Assembly: GCF_004210375.1 (NCBI RefSeq)
Contig: NC_134837.1
Coordinates: forward strand, 166,449,310 to 166,513,309
Length of the DNA: 64,000 bases
From: Tachypleus tridentatus
Taxonomy: Eukaryota; Arthropoda; Merostomata; Xiphosura; Limulidae
Direction of reading: 5' to 3'
The notes below the pieces were generated by a model. It was not told where the DNA came from, did no database searches, and saw only the letters and a program-made list of their open reading frames with translations. Positions 24,371 through 35,612 of this stretch are shown piece after piece. Position numbers and translations under genes: made by a program. Position 1 is the first letter of the stretch; every line of letters begins with the position of its first letter.

Positions 24371-24405
24371 TTATATACAAAGGCGACAGCTGAGCGTGCG
24401 CATCA
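24371..24405 (-). promoter_or_regulatory. Candidate Mondo promoter elements
   Basis: Upstream of the Mondo start on the minus strand, ATGCGCACGCT (about 24395..24405) resembles an NRF-1 site and TTGTATATAA (24371..24380) resembles a TATA box. The spacing to the start codon (about 140 bp) would suit a core promoter. The local CpG content is above that of the surrounding intron. No transcript evidence is available. Confidence 0.25.
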
Positions 24406-24810
24406 GCCATGCCTGAAACGTTTAAAAAGCACAAACGTGTTTAAAAAAAAAGTGTAGCAACTTATACGTGGTTATCCATCAACAGTCATGTTTAAATATT
24501 AACTTATAAGTTATTATTAGTCATACACTTTCTATAACAACAACACAAATTGTAATACGTATGCTTCACAAAATTATTAAAACAGAACGTGGATCAAGAT
24601 ATATCGATCTAGAAGAGATTCTTGGAAAACAAAAAGTAGGTAAATAGATCAATTCATTTCTACTTCCGCCTCAAAATAAACTGGGCGTGATATGTAGGGG
24701 TTGACGTGTCCATAAAATAATTCCGTAGATTCACAACTTACGACCCGTTTCTCCAAACACACGCTCAATATTAGGAGATAGCCCATGATTACCTTTTGCG
24801 AAATTCTGGA

Positions 24811-25091
24811 TTGTTTGGTTTGGTTTGGTTTGAATTTCACGCAAAGCTACACGAGAGCTATATGCGCTAGCTCTCATTAATTTATCAATGTAAAACTGGA
24901 GGGATAGCTGCTAATCATCACCACCCACCGCCAACTTTTGGGCTAATATTTTACCAACGAATAGTGGGATTGACCGTAACATTATAACGCCCCCACGGTT
25001 GAAAGGGCGAGAATGTTTGGTGTGATGGGAATTCGAGCCCGCGACTCTCAGATTACAAGTCAAGCGCCTTACCCACCTGGTCATGCCGAGT
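24811..25091 (-). mobile_element. SINE family A, minus orientation
   Basis: Nearly full length. The tRNA-like head is at the right (B box complement GGAATTCGAGCCC), the body has GAATAGTGGGATTGACCG, and the tail TTTGAATTTCACGCAAAGC is at the left. It lies upstream of the Mondo first exon. Confidence 0.85.
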
Positions 25092-25099
25092 CCTCAAAT

Positions 25100-26480
25100 T
25101 CTGGAACAAACGAACAAATGCTTTCGAAGTGCCCAAAGACATTTTACAAGCAAAAATCTGAAACAAAATTTTCCGTCACTCAAAAACATATAAAATGCAA
25201 TTCGATAGTTTAGGTAATCAAAACTGGGGTCAAGAACATAGTCCCTGGAGTATTCAGCACATATAAAAACGTTCTCTTTAAAGTTTCTCTGATACTGAAC
25301 TAAAAATTTTTTAGCAGTAATTTTATTTATTACAATAAATACGACTGCAGCATTTTGTTTGTGTTTCATGTTTTGTTTTGTTTTTCGAGGAAGAAATTTC
25401 AAAGAAACTAAGGTACTTTAAAACAGCTATTTAAAAAATATATCATTAAATCATTTAAAGTGAGTCCTCAACCAGTGTGTTCTTGAGTCTCCGGAAACTA
25501 AAAAGTTTGGGACCTTTAGGATAATATAATTCATATTCTTTATTTTCGGTCTAGCTGAATGTCTAAGATTTTACACAACTTTGAACGGCAGTATTCAGTT
25601 GTTCATGATACGGAAATGTTTCTTACGTATCTATGCAAATATATTTAGAATTTCCTATAATGAATACAGTCACCTTTTTTAGAGAATTAACAAAAATATG
25701 GAAATATTAATAAGTAATATCTGTTATAATGCAAATACAGTTACATTACTGGAAACCAACAGATAATGGCTTATCAACTGTTTTAATGAATAATATATAA
25801 ATACTGAATGTACAGTTGAAACTAGAATGTACTACAACCAACAAAAGCCCACAACACCAAAAAAAAAAAAGAATTTTAATAAAAGTATTATCAATATTAA
25901 CAATACTTTAGTTTTTATTGGTAGACAAATTTCAGGATTGAAAAGATTAGCTTACCATAGTCATATCAGTTTTTGAAATCAGCATTATCTAAAATTAATC
26001 GTTTTCATAGATTTCTAATGCTTCGATGAAAATCAGAATGTGATATCTTCTTATAAGTAATTATATAGCTGCTGTTTAATGACGAGTGTCAGGATATAAT
26101 GTCTAATATGTGTAAGTTATATAGGTGCTACTAATGGAGTATATAAGGATATAAGACTTTTCTATAAATTATAGTGAGCGCTGCCAGGATTTCTTTTAGT
26201 AGGTGTCTTTTTCTGAGATCAATATAACACACTGAGGCCTAAGCAAGCCCTAAGTGATTACAATGTTCCACTGGCAACGCTCGTGTCAGATTGAAAAACT
26301 CACCAACAAACGAAAAATATCACGAAACTATCATATAACGTCACATTCCGCAGTTTTGTACCACTAGATATGAGTTTCTGACATTCAACACGTAGTTCAG
26401 GTTTGAAAAGACGTGTCATTTGTCCTTCCACCCTGCAACGCTCGAGATTGTATACTTGCTGTGGAATGTTTCTTCGTTTT
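25100..26480. other. Intergenic, no gene seen
   Basis: AT-rich DNA between two SINEs. A 102-codon minus frame at 25094..25402 has no recognisable motif and overlaps low-complexity sequence. Confidence 0.4.
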
Positions 26481-26484
26481 TGTT

Positions 26485-26756
26485 CGTTTGTTTTTGAATT
26501 TCGTCCAAAGCTACACGAGGGCTATCGGCGCTATCCGTTCCTAATTTAACAGTGTAAGACTAGAAGAAAAGCAGCTAGTTATAATCACCCACCGCCAACT
26601 CTTGAGCTACTCTTTTACCAACGAATAGTGGGATTGATCGTCACATTAAAACGCACCCACAGCTGAAAGGGTGAGCATGTTTGGTATGATGTGAATTCGA
26701 ATCTGCGACTTTCAAATTTAGAATCGAGCGCCCTAACCACCTGGCCATGCCAGGGC
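26485..26756 (-). mobile_element. SINE family A, minus orientation
   Basis: Tail TTTGAATTTCGTCCAAAGCT at the left, body GAATAGTGGGATTGATCGTC, and a diverged tRNA-like head with TGAATTCGAATCTGCGA at the right. Confidence 0.85.
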
Positions 26757-26759
26757 AGC

Positions 26760-27740
26760 TGTTGGATGACAACCATATAAGAGTCTGATATAAAGCAAAA
26801 CAGCTGTTGTCGAATTATATCAAGACACGAGACTTATATACATGTTTAAGTTATCGATTTGCCATCGTCAAGATAGAAGAGCTAGATACAAGATTGTAAG
26901 TCTGCGATCTTCTTACGTCCTTGCTCACATCAGAAGCTCTTTCCTTCTACACATGTATGTATGTCTACACATTTATACATGTCTGTACAATCACTTTATG
27001 CATAACTTATGAGTTTTAATGTCATTACTATTACTAGGTGAACTCGGGCATGTATAAACTGTGTACATTATTAGGTAGAGATAATTTAAAGAAACAACCG
27101 TGTAGATGTAGTTTTCTTTTTGTATAAGCCTTTTAACAAGACATGCAGAGTTGCTGGCTCAAGAATTTACTACTATAAGTTTCGAAGTTTAGATATGTAC
27201 ACCGAATCCCAGATTTCAAGTTAAAATAATAAGAAATGCAACCTGCATCCTTGGTAAGTAAAAATCTAAGTAAATAAAATATGATGAAGAAAATAAATAC
27301 TTACTTACTACGATAACAAAAATTACATATAAAATGATACAAAAGTTATTAAAATATCAATTCTGTGAATCATATTTTCAGAACTAATATTTTATAAATT
27401 GTATTAAGTATACCTAAAATGAGCTATGATAACAAACTGTATTATTTTATCAGGAAAATAGTGTCTTAAGAGAGAAAAAATAACAAAATTTCCTGGATAT
27501 TTGTTAATAATAAGCAAGTGGAAGTAGTAGAATAGAATTATCAAATTTTAAAAGTCCTGAAATTTATTATCACTACTACTACTACTACATTAGCTATGAA
27601 ACTGGAAATTCGTAAACTTTACGCGTCATTTAACAAAGAAGAATGTAAAATCACCGACAAGTATTCCAATGTTTCACTCGCACTTACACCTTGTCTTCAC
27701 TTTGGATTGACATATGTTCAGCAAATTTAATGATAGACTT
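26760..27740. other. Intergenic, no gene seen
   Basis: AT-rich, with a short run of CTACTACTACTACTACAT near 27569. No supported coding or RNA feature. Confidence 0.4.
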
Positions 27741-27741
27741 A

Positions 27742-27800
27742 CACACTGCTGGTCAAAATTTTAAGGCCAATGAACATAAAGAAAAAAATATATATTTTAC
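27742..27800 (+). repeat. Possible transposon end (Tc1/mariner-type), solo
   Basis: CACACTGCTGGTCAAAATTT TAAGGCC after a TA dinucleotide looks like the terminal repeat of a TA-targeting DNA transposon. I recall similar ends as a common arthropod repeat. No matching second end is visible nearby. Confidence 0.3.
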
Positions 27801-27873
27801 AATATCTTCTCAATTCGACAAAAAGGCATTTTTAAAAATTATGCAACTAAACTAGTAATGATCACTTTTGTTG

Positions 27874-27990
27874 GGTCCTCAGTAGCACAAAGGTATGTCT
27901 GCAAACTCACATCGCTCGAAACAGGGTTTTAACACCTGTAGTGGAAAGAGCAAATACATTTCATCTGTGTGACTTTGTGCTCAATTCCAA
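27874..27990 (+). mobile_element. SINE family C, diverged
   Basis: GTAGCACAAAGGTATGTCTG is an A-box-like head, ACAGGGTTTTAACACCTGT the B-box region, and TGTGTGACTTTGTGCTCAAT the family C tail. Confidence 0.55.
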
Positions 27991-28264
27991 TTCATCAATC
28001 AATCATTTTTGTTGCATGAATTTAGGAATTGTATTTGAGGTGTTTTTTTTAAATTATTATTATGATTATCGTCACCATTACTCGCAAGAAAACGGATATG
28101 TATGAACGTAAATAAATTAACATCCGAAAGCCAAATTCCAAAAATTATTATTGTTAAACAAATGCCTTAAATAACTGTATTTGAAGGAATAATTACCAGA
28201 ACAAAACCATTTAAAAGGAAGAGGGAAAATACATAATTCCAATCCTCTCATAAAGAAGGAACAT

Positions 28265-28400
28265 GCTTCCTCTTTCAGCCGTGGGGTTTTATGACGTAAC
28301 GGTCAATTCCACTATTTACTGATAAAATCGGTCCGAGAGCTAGTGGTGAGTGCTACCAGCTAATTGCCTTCCCTTTATCGGTAGTTTAGAAATATGGAAC
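28265..28400 (+). mobile_element. SINE family A body fragment, diverged
   Basis: TTTCAGCCGTGGGG, ACGGTCAATTCCACTATTTA and GCTAATTGCCTTCCCTTTA match the family A body in plus orientation. The tRNA-like head is missing. Confidence 0.6.
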
Positions 28401-29188
28401 GACGACAAGTAGAATTAGTAACTTTGTCATAAAACAATTAAGAATAAATAAATAAATTGAGCAGAAAAACTGCAAACGCACAGTTATATTTCTCGACATC
28501 AAATTCCTCTTTGAAAAGATACAGTGGATGTGTAAAAAGCAGCTATTTTTCTCTATATCAAATGTCTCTTTGAAAACATTCAGTAAATATGTAAAAGCAG
28601 AAGTTGTAATTGTTGCTCAGATGAATAATAATGAATGATTATTGTCATAAAGTTTGTTGAACTTTCTGATTGAAGATTAGTTTTCTTTTTCATCATTTTT
28701 CAACACATAAACTCGTAAATTGATATTACACAAGATGAGGAATGAGGTCCTCCAGACTATATCCCCTATATTAAAATTGTCATGAGTTAAAGCCTAGCCT
28801 AACCACAGGGCTGAGAAATATACACAAAAGAACTGAGCTCATTTGATATTTTTTAATCTGAGCATAGTGTGATTTTAATTTAAAATATTTGCTTATTTAC
28901 AATGACTTTTTATATATTCTTGCAAAAAAGGACGTAGTGTATTTATGTATATGTGTATATATCCAAAACTACACGAACAGTTCTGCCATCTATTGAATGG
29001 CACGATAAAGAAACGTCCATACAAAAAAAATTCATGATTTAGGTGTTTAAGATTCAGTCAATTTGAAAAATAACTATGGTATGCGCAACAACCATTTCTT
29101 TATACCCAAACACAATTTTAAATAAACTACTCTCCTCATAAGAAAAACACGACTTTCACCAGGATTGCACGTGAAGGTTTTATTATGT
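28401..29188. other. Intergenic, no gene seen
   Basis: AT-rich DNA with a tandem-like pair (CGCACAGTTATATTTCTC and AAGCAGCTATTTTTCTC, each followed by CAAATT/CAAATG and TCTTTGAAAA) near 28475..28600. No other structure is seen. Confidence 0.4.
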
Positions 29189-29300
29189 TTGTGTTTTCTT
29201 ATGGCAAAGCAACATGAGACTATCTGCTGTGTCCACCAAGAAGAGGCGAACATCTGATTTTAGCATTGTAAATCCATACACTCACCACTGTAGCAGCGGA
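29189..29300 (-). mobile_element. SINE family B, minus orientation
   Basis: GTGTTTTCTTATGGCAAAGC at the left is the family B tail and CACTCACCACTGTAGCAGCG at the right is the complement of its head. Confidence 0.6.
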
Positions 29301-30168
29301 GGACAAACATTTGATTGTATCTTTATCACTGTATTTTTTAAACATAGTGCTAAAAAGATATTAATTTTTCGATAAAATATAAGACTTTTAATTTATGTCA
29401 AAAACGTTAGTTTATATCAGTAAAATTTATGGAAATTGTGAGCTTTATACATTGAACAGTTAACGATGCAATAAGTTTCACATTACTAAAGAGCACAATC
29501 CTAACACTTTTCCTGTGCAGTACTTCCCAGAAAAAAAAAAAAACTTTTTTAGAAAATGTTTAGCTGTTTTTGTTTAATTTTTTTCTTTTAGGGTTAGATA
29601 TGAACATTATGATTAGTAAATATTAGTGCAAACAAGGCAGCGTTTCTGCTAGTATTACTAGTCGTTCAAAGGATATTCAACATTTGAATACAGCCAGTAG
29701 TTCACTCCAGTTGATTATTAAAAAAAATTCCAGTGAACTTGGGCATTGGCACGATACTGTTCTTATTTCATTAGTTATTTAAAATGTCATTCAGAAACAA
29801 TTACCAACTGTATGTAGATCAATATAAGATGCAAAAGTTTGAGGCATAACAGAATTGAAATATATATATTCTTAAAGGTTTTTTTGACATTTAAGCGCAT
29901 ATTCCGAAATAAAGCAAACTAATTTCACATTGTTTTGTCAGTTACAACAATATTACTATGAGCTGAACTCTAATATATAACATTTCAATGATTTCGTAGT
30001 GTAAAAGTCAACGGTGTTTTATGAGATAATAAACAACTAAATTCATATTACTACTTATTCAACAAGTATACAATTATCTATGTATTTTAATGTTAATATA
30101 TGAAAATGAAAGATATTATACGAGGACAGGACAAACCTTAGGTGCAATGATCGTACAGTAATACTTAC

Positions 30169-30339
30169 TAGAATTAATGTTGATAAGGTGGGGCATTTAT
30201 AGCTCATTACCTCCTTAAGCGGAACAATTTTGCGTCTCCTAAAGTTTCTGGAGAACAGTGGGACAGAAGTCTCGAAAAGGGATTGTCCCGTCGAAACTGC
30301 GAGTCTGGTCACATTAAATAATTTTGACATCAAATACAT
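30169..30339 (-). other. Possible first exon of an unknown minus-strand gene (weak)
   Basis: An open minus frame starts MYLMSKLFNVTRLAVSTG and continues with arginine-rich FSRNFRRRKIVPLKE, which has the look of a mitochondrial targeting peptide. It reaches a perfect donor GTAAGT at 30168. CpG is slightly raised here. I do not recognise the protein and found no partner exon, so it may be chance. Confidence 0.15.
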
Positions 30340-30446
30340 AACACCATGTTCAATAGCCCTTCTGTAAAAGATCGTGGTTGGCGTATTTGGACCCCTGAGA
30401 GTGCACACAGGGTTAAATATAATGATCAAACTATATTACATATAAT

Positions 30447-30454
30447 GGTTGGAA
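30447..30454 (+). repeat. Left 8-bp target site duplication of hAT-1
   Basis: GGTTGGAA directly before the left terminal repeat. The right copy is GGTTAGAA, a 7 of 8 match. Confidence 0.75.
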
Positions 30455-32773
30455 CAATGGTTCTTAACCTGGGTTCAATCAAACCCCAAGGGTTCGGTGA
30501 GTCAGTCTCAGAGGTTCGGCGGAGGTCAAGACACACGCATTGTGTGTGTGTCCGTTCCGTTCACCCTACTCGTATGATTCGTGACGTCATGCTCCACTTG
30601 GCCATCACTGGCTGCGGCTGATCACGTCACATCACTTGGCCTTAATATCTGTGGTGCAGGGAACTTCGTGCGCTTAGCAGTCGACTTGTGACTGTAGTAA
30701 TCGTGCGTCATTTGTGATTTTTTCTCCTAATCTTTCAATCCCTTCATACCAACTATGTCGAGCAAAAACAGAAAGTGGTCGGACGAATATGTATAATATG
30801 AATACACGTGTATAACGGAACATGATGGGAGTCAGCGTCCTCAATGCATGACTTGCAATGCCAAATTAAGCAATTCTACTCTAGCACCGACAAAACTAAG
30901 AGAACACTCCCTAAAGCTGCATGGAGATGGGAAATACAAGAATACAACGCTTGCTGAATTCAAGGTAAAGAGAGCCAGGTTCGATTAAAAGGCTACTTTG
31001 CCTGTTCCCGGCTTTGTACCCATCGACAAACCTTTCCTCACAGCATCGTACGAAGTTGCGTACTTGATCACAAAGCAAGACAAACCACACACCATTGGTG
31101 AAGCACTCGTAAAACCAGCTGCATTGAAGATGGCGAATATCATGCTGGGAAAAGCTGCTGAAAATAAGTTATCCCAAATTCCTCTTTCAAATGACACCAT
31201 CAGCAGCAGAATAGATGACATGAGCGATGACATCTTGGCTCAAGTAGTTGCAGGTCTAATTTCAAGCCCAGCAAAATTCAGCCTTCAACTCGACGAGACC
31301 ATCGACGTTTCCAATCTAAGCCAGCTTGTTGTATTCGTGCGCTATGTGAAGAACGACGAGATAAAAGAAGATATTTTATTTTGTAGGCATCTTACAACAA
31401 CAACTAAGGCAGCTGACGTGAAGAAACCTGTGGATGACTTCTTTAGAGACAACGATCATTCGTGGGATATGGTTTCTGCGGTTTGTTTGGACGGAGCTCC
31501 AGTCATGCTAGGACGAAACTCTGGTTTTAGTGCGCTGGTGAAAGCTGACGCACCACACATCATTGTGACGCACTGTGTTCTGCACAGGCATGCGTTGCCA
31601 ACAAAAACCTTGCCTTCAAAACTGGCAGGAGTATTAAAAATTGTAGTGGAATGTGTGAACTTTGTGCAAAATAATGCCCTGAAGCACCGCATCTTCAGAG
31701 AACTGTGTAATGAAATGGGCTCTGAATTTGAGGTACTTCTGTACCATTCTAACGTTCGGTGGTTATCCCGGGGAAAGGTGCTGAATCGTGTTTTTGCCAT
31801 GCGTGTGGAATTAGCCCTGTTTTTGCGAGAGCACCAACATTGTCGTGCAGATTGCTTCGAAAAATCTGAGTTCATTCTCATTTTGGCGTACATGGCCGAT
31901 ATCTTCAATGCTCTATATCATCTCAATCAACAGATGCAGGGCGGTGAAGTCAACATCATCGAAGCGGAAGAAAATCTTTAGGCTTTTCAAAAAAAGCTAC
32001 CGTTATGGAAACGACGAACAGAGAATGATAACTTCGAAAACTTTTCCCTGCTGGACGACTGTGTAAGTAAGATTGAAGATGTGTCTGAAATCGGAGACAT
32101 TTCTGTACCCGGAGAACTGAAGCAAGCAATTGCCATGCATTTAGATGAGCTCGCAAAGTCTCTCGACGGATACTTCCCCACCAGAGAGTCATATCCAGCA
32201 TGGGTGAGACAGCCGTTCACGTTTGGTGTTGCGACAGCAGATGTCAATGATGACTACCTCGACAAAAGCATTGAACTTCAGCAGAGCCAAGTTCAACAGC
32301 AACTTTTCAGAACAACAACACTTTCAACGTTTTGGTGTCACCAAATCGTAGCGTACCCTCTTGTTATAACGTATCTTTGCGAGCAATCCTTTTCGAGGAT
32401 GGTAGATGTAAAAACGAAGAAAAGGAACAGACTTTGTTGTGAAAATTATATGAAAGTGGCACTTGTCAAGGTGAAGCAGCGCGTTTTCTGAACTTGTCTC
32501 TGAAAGACAACACCAAAAGTCTCATTGATTTGCAGTAAATATTCATTGAGTTATGTTTTTGTGTGAAATTCATGTTTTGTTGGTTTTGTTCTTTGAACAC
32601 AGTAATATTGGGTGCAACTGATGCACGGTTCATTTTGTGCACTAATAAAATATCTACTTATGTTTTAAATTTGAAAAAAAATCATATTTTATTTTTCCAA
32701 TTTCGAAGGGTTCATTGAATGTAAGTATGAAACTTCCGGGGTTCAGTACCTCCAACAAGGTTAAGAACCACTG
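30455..32773 (+). mobile_element. hAT transposon (BED-finger transposase), hAT-1
   Basis: The 2319-bp element has terminal inverted repeats CAATGGTTCTTAACC (left) and CAGTGGTTCTTAACC (right, read inward), typical of hAT elements. It is flanked by 8-bp duplications with one mismatch and encodes one transposase frame broken by three stops. GAACCCC/AAGGGTTC-type subterminal repeats occur at both ends. It is an old but structurally complete insertion. Confidence 0.9.
30755..32491 (+). pseudogene. hAT transposase, ZBED5/FAM200-like, three in-frame stops
   Basis: One reading frame of 579 codons runs from ATG 30755 to TGA 32491 without a frameshift, but is stopped at 30794, 30986 and 31979. Near residues 33-60 a BED zinc finger is visible (CMTC, then HSLKLH). 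The RNase H-like core shows the D in QLDETIDVSNLSQLVVFVRY, the D in VCLDGAPVMLGRNSGF and the helical insertion with YHSNVRWLSRGKVLNRVF. The C-terminal hAT dimerisation block reads YLCEQSFSRMVDVKTKKRN. This order is that of the ZBED5/FAM200 transposase group. The protein would cut and paste its own element. The stops show it is dead. Confidence 0.88.
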
Positions 32774-32781
32774 GGTTAGAA
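32774..32781 (+). repeat. Right 8-bp target site duplication of hAT-1
   Basis: GGTTAGAA directly after the right terminal repeat; compare GGTTGGAA at 30447. Confidence 0.75.
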
Positions 32782-32789
32782 TAAATTAT

Positions 32790-33350
32790 TTCATCAGATA
32801 TATATGCTTACTGCTTATGATTTGTTATTTATTATGCAGCTGTTGCTGCCTGATTTGGCCTCAGGAAAGTTTAGGGAATTGTAGGGATCGATAATCATTT
32901 AGGTCAATGTACAGGTTTATGTCCAGAGTAAATTTGTTCATAATTGATTTTTATGAATTCAGAAAACTTAATAAAGTTACAAAATTTGGTCTTACCTAGA
33001 AAAAAAAATGGGTGAAAATAAAACATGGTAATAATTTGGAATTTTTCATTACCACTTAAGACATTGTCTTTAACTTATGCTCACTTCTATATCCGCCTTG
33101 TTTAGTCTACACTGTGGCTAGAGTTCCAGAAAAACAAACAAAAATCCCAGTTATTACTTTTTAAAATATCACAACTTGTCTCTTATATATACCATTAATT
33201 TATTTTTAATTGAACATGGTACGTAGGTGTGACTCAATGTGAATTTCAGAGCCCGAATCGATTTTCTTTTTTAGTTAAACTGTTAACACTATACTTTATA
33301 TATATATACCAATATCTGCTGAAAACATAATTTGACGAATAACCTTATAT
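32790..33350. other. Intergenic, no gene seen
   Basis: AT-rich DNA with poly(A) and short TA runs. No supported feature. Confidence 0.4.
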
Positions 33351-33352
33351 GA

Positions 33353-33353
33353 C

Positions 33354-33390
<37 letters not shown>

Positions 33391-33392
33391 TA
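33353..33392. repeat. (TA)n(CA)n microsatellite
   Basis: An uninterrupted TA run followed by CACACACACA. Confidence 0.9.
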
Positions 33393-33670
33393 CGCACAGC
33401 TAAGAACATGCATGATATTAAAATATTAATCAACTCTTAGTAAGTCGAAATAGAATATGTTTGTGTTTTTACGTGGGAGTTGTGTGTTACTCATAACTTT
33501 TTTGTACAATCTACTCATACGGATCACTTGTATCCATGGCCTCAATACATGTGGCATAACGAACTTGCTGGACATCTTCCAGTAATATATTTTCAACAGG
33601 AAAAGAGGAAAAAACAAAACATTATATCTGCGTTACCTCGTAAGTCAAAAATCCTTCAACTTGCTTCACC

Positions 33671-33790
33671 TTTCCAGTGGTATAACGGTTTGTCTGTGAA
33701 GTTGCAATGTTATAAACCAGGTTTCGATACCCGTGATGGGCAGAGCATAGATAGTCCATTGTGTGGCTTTGTACATAAAATACAAACAAA
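33671..33790 (+). mobile_element. SINE family C, plus orientation
   Basis: Head CAGTGGTATAACGGTTTGTC, B box AGGTTTCGATACCCGTG, tail ATAGTCCATTGTGTGGCTTT followed by an A/C-rich end. Confidence 0.75.
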
Positions 33791-34017
33791 AACCGCAATA
33801 GTTGTTTTCAAATAAGGAAAATCGAAACTTAATTCTTAGTTTCATAATAAATTTTAAAAGATTAATTTCATTTCAAACGAACAAACTTTCAGTTTGATAA
33901 AAATATTTACGTTTACTTTCAAGTAACATACAACAATATAATAGCTTTTACATCACCCAAGCCACCTAAATACTCTTTAGCTGATTAATCACACACAATA
34001 GTTAGAGAGGCACTTAG

Positions 34018-34200
34018 CAGTAGCGTAGTTAGTAGAGGAGAGGAGAGGAGAGGAGGGGGGAAGGGGTACATCTGTCCCCGGGCGCAGCATCGGGGGGACG
34101 CCAAATTGATGTTATATAATTAGGAATGATGACTTACATTTTGTCACGAGGGGGCGCGAAAACTGACTTTGTCCCCGGGCGCTGAAAACCCCTCTGGCAT
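34018..34200 (+). mobile_element. Small non-autonomous DNA element, GC-rich (MITE-like)
   Basis: CAGTAGCGTAG followed by five GGAGA-type repeats and a G run, then two copies of GTCCCCGGGCGC in direct order and a GAGGGGGCGCG motif. The composition is very unlike its surroundings. A terminal repeat beginning CAGTGGCGTAG is common in arthropod hAT-derived MITEs, but the right end here (CCTCTGGCATTCAG) is diverged. Confidence 0.45.
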
Positions 34201-34424
34201 TCAGTAAAGTACTTACCCTTGCTACACAGAGTTGATGATATTCGACTCTGATAAATTATGAAATACCCCTATATCCGTATTTATAAAGAAACACTAACCG
34301 TTTTTGGCAAGACAATGAGGAATAATATTCTACATTAGTCCGATTATGTTTGACTGAGTTATAAAGCAAAAACTGTGTGAAAAATAATTCCTCGTGTTAA
34401 CAGATAGCGATTTTATATATTTTC

Positions 34425-34590
34425 GTTACTTTGACCTACCAAAACCTAATCAATTCTACGTTTAGTCAGAAGCAACTTTCATCCAAATGCATTGAGCCGT
34501 TTTCAAAAAATCTTGCTTACAAACAAGCACACAAACAGGGGCGGGTACATAACCTACATCTACCTTCGATAGTAGAGGTTATTACAAGAT
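34425..34590 (+). repeat. LINE 3'-end-like repeat (RTE type), fragment
   Basis: TTTCATCCAAATGCATTGAG, CCGTTTTCAAAAAATCTTGC, TTACAAACAAGCACACAAAC, AGGGGC and a final AGGTTAT resemble the 3' untranslated end that RTE-type LINEs and their SINEs share. No coding part is visible. Confidence 0.4.
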
Positions 34591-34599
34591 TTTGGCAAT

Positions 34600-35480
34600 A
34601 TTATCTATTCCATGTATTACTCATAAAATAGTATCACACCCAAAGTGATAGTAACTACAATATAACTATCCTATCAAATAGTAAAAACCAAAGAAGTTGA
34701 TAACTAGCATAGTTCTGCGACAGAGAGTGTGATCTAGGGTTACGCCAGCACTTAACTTGAATATTTCTTTCTTTCTATTCTGTAATTTTAGTAAAAGTTA
34801 AATGAAACTATTATAGTAAAGGTATGAAATATAAAAAAAAGGTGGTATTTTCATACCACTTAGAAACTACTAATTTGTTTGTTGTTTAGCACAAAATTGC
34901 ACAATCGTCTATGAGTAATATACTAACCGCATGGACTTACCCATGAATTTTACCTTTAAAAGGTACGAGGCTAACCCCCGATTGCCCGAAGGATTGGCCC
35001 ATAGTTATCAGAACTTTACTTGTATCTTCTATAAAACAACAACAAAAAACTTGCGTTATTATTTTTTTTAAGAAAATGGTTGAGTAGTTAGCAAATTGTA
35101 GAAAAAATATTGTATGAAGTTAAGTTCCATGCTTAGGAATATCTAATAGAATTAAAAACTAATGTTATTCAACACTTCAGCAAACATGAAAATTACTTAG
35201 GACAAGTTCATGTTCGTGGAAACTAACTTACGTCGATGGTTGGTTTGTCACGTCCGCAGTCATTGTGTCTCCCTGTGCATTAATCTTTGCTTTATTTTGT
35301 TTTCTATTACAATACAAAATTATTGCTGATTTTATATCTAAGATTACTTCTTCTAAGATTTTATACGCACGTTTTAGAATGTCGAAACAAAACCTACTTT
35401 ATTTCATTAAATTAATCTTAAAAAATTTCTGGAGGATAAAAAAAAAATTAATAATACAAAACAAACTCTAGAGGGCGAAG
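34600..35480. other. Region upstream of GRHPR, no other gene seen
   Basis: AT-rich DNA. A weak trace of a family C SINE tail may lie at about 34870..34930 (TTTAGCACAAAATTGCACAA). Confidence 0.35.
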
Positions 35481-35483
35481 TGT

Positions 35484-35612
35484 CACTATCACGTGGGACC
35501 GGCCCCGCTTGACATTGCGCAAGGTCGCAACGATCAGTTCAGATTTCATCAGACGTGTTGGGTGTGAGGTTTTGCTTTATCTCTTTCTCCCTTTGTTTGA
35601 AAATTTTGAAAA
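35484..35612 (+). promoter_or_regulatory. GRHPR core promoter and short leader
   Basis: A CpG-richer patch contains an E-box CACGTG (35490..35495), a GGCCCCG stretch, and an arthropod-type initiator TCAGT (35534..35538). Starting at 35536 would give a 77-nt leader before the ATG at 35613. No TATA box is seen. The E-box could be bound by bHLH-ZIP factors such as USF, Myc or Mondo-Mlx, but a second E-box at the five-base spacing of a carbohydrate response element is absent. Confidence 0.4.

Noticed and set aside
31456-31908. 150-codon minus-strand frame
   Set aside because: Antisense shadow of the hAT-1 transposase.
35551-35557. Downstream promoter element AGACGTG near GRHPR
   Set aside because: It fits the DPE consensus but lies at about +16 from the candidate initiator instead of +28.
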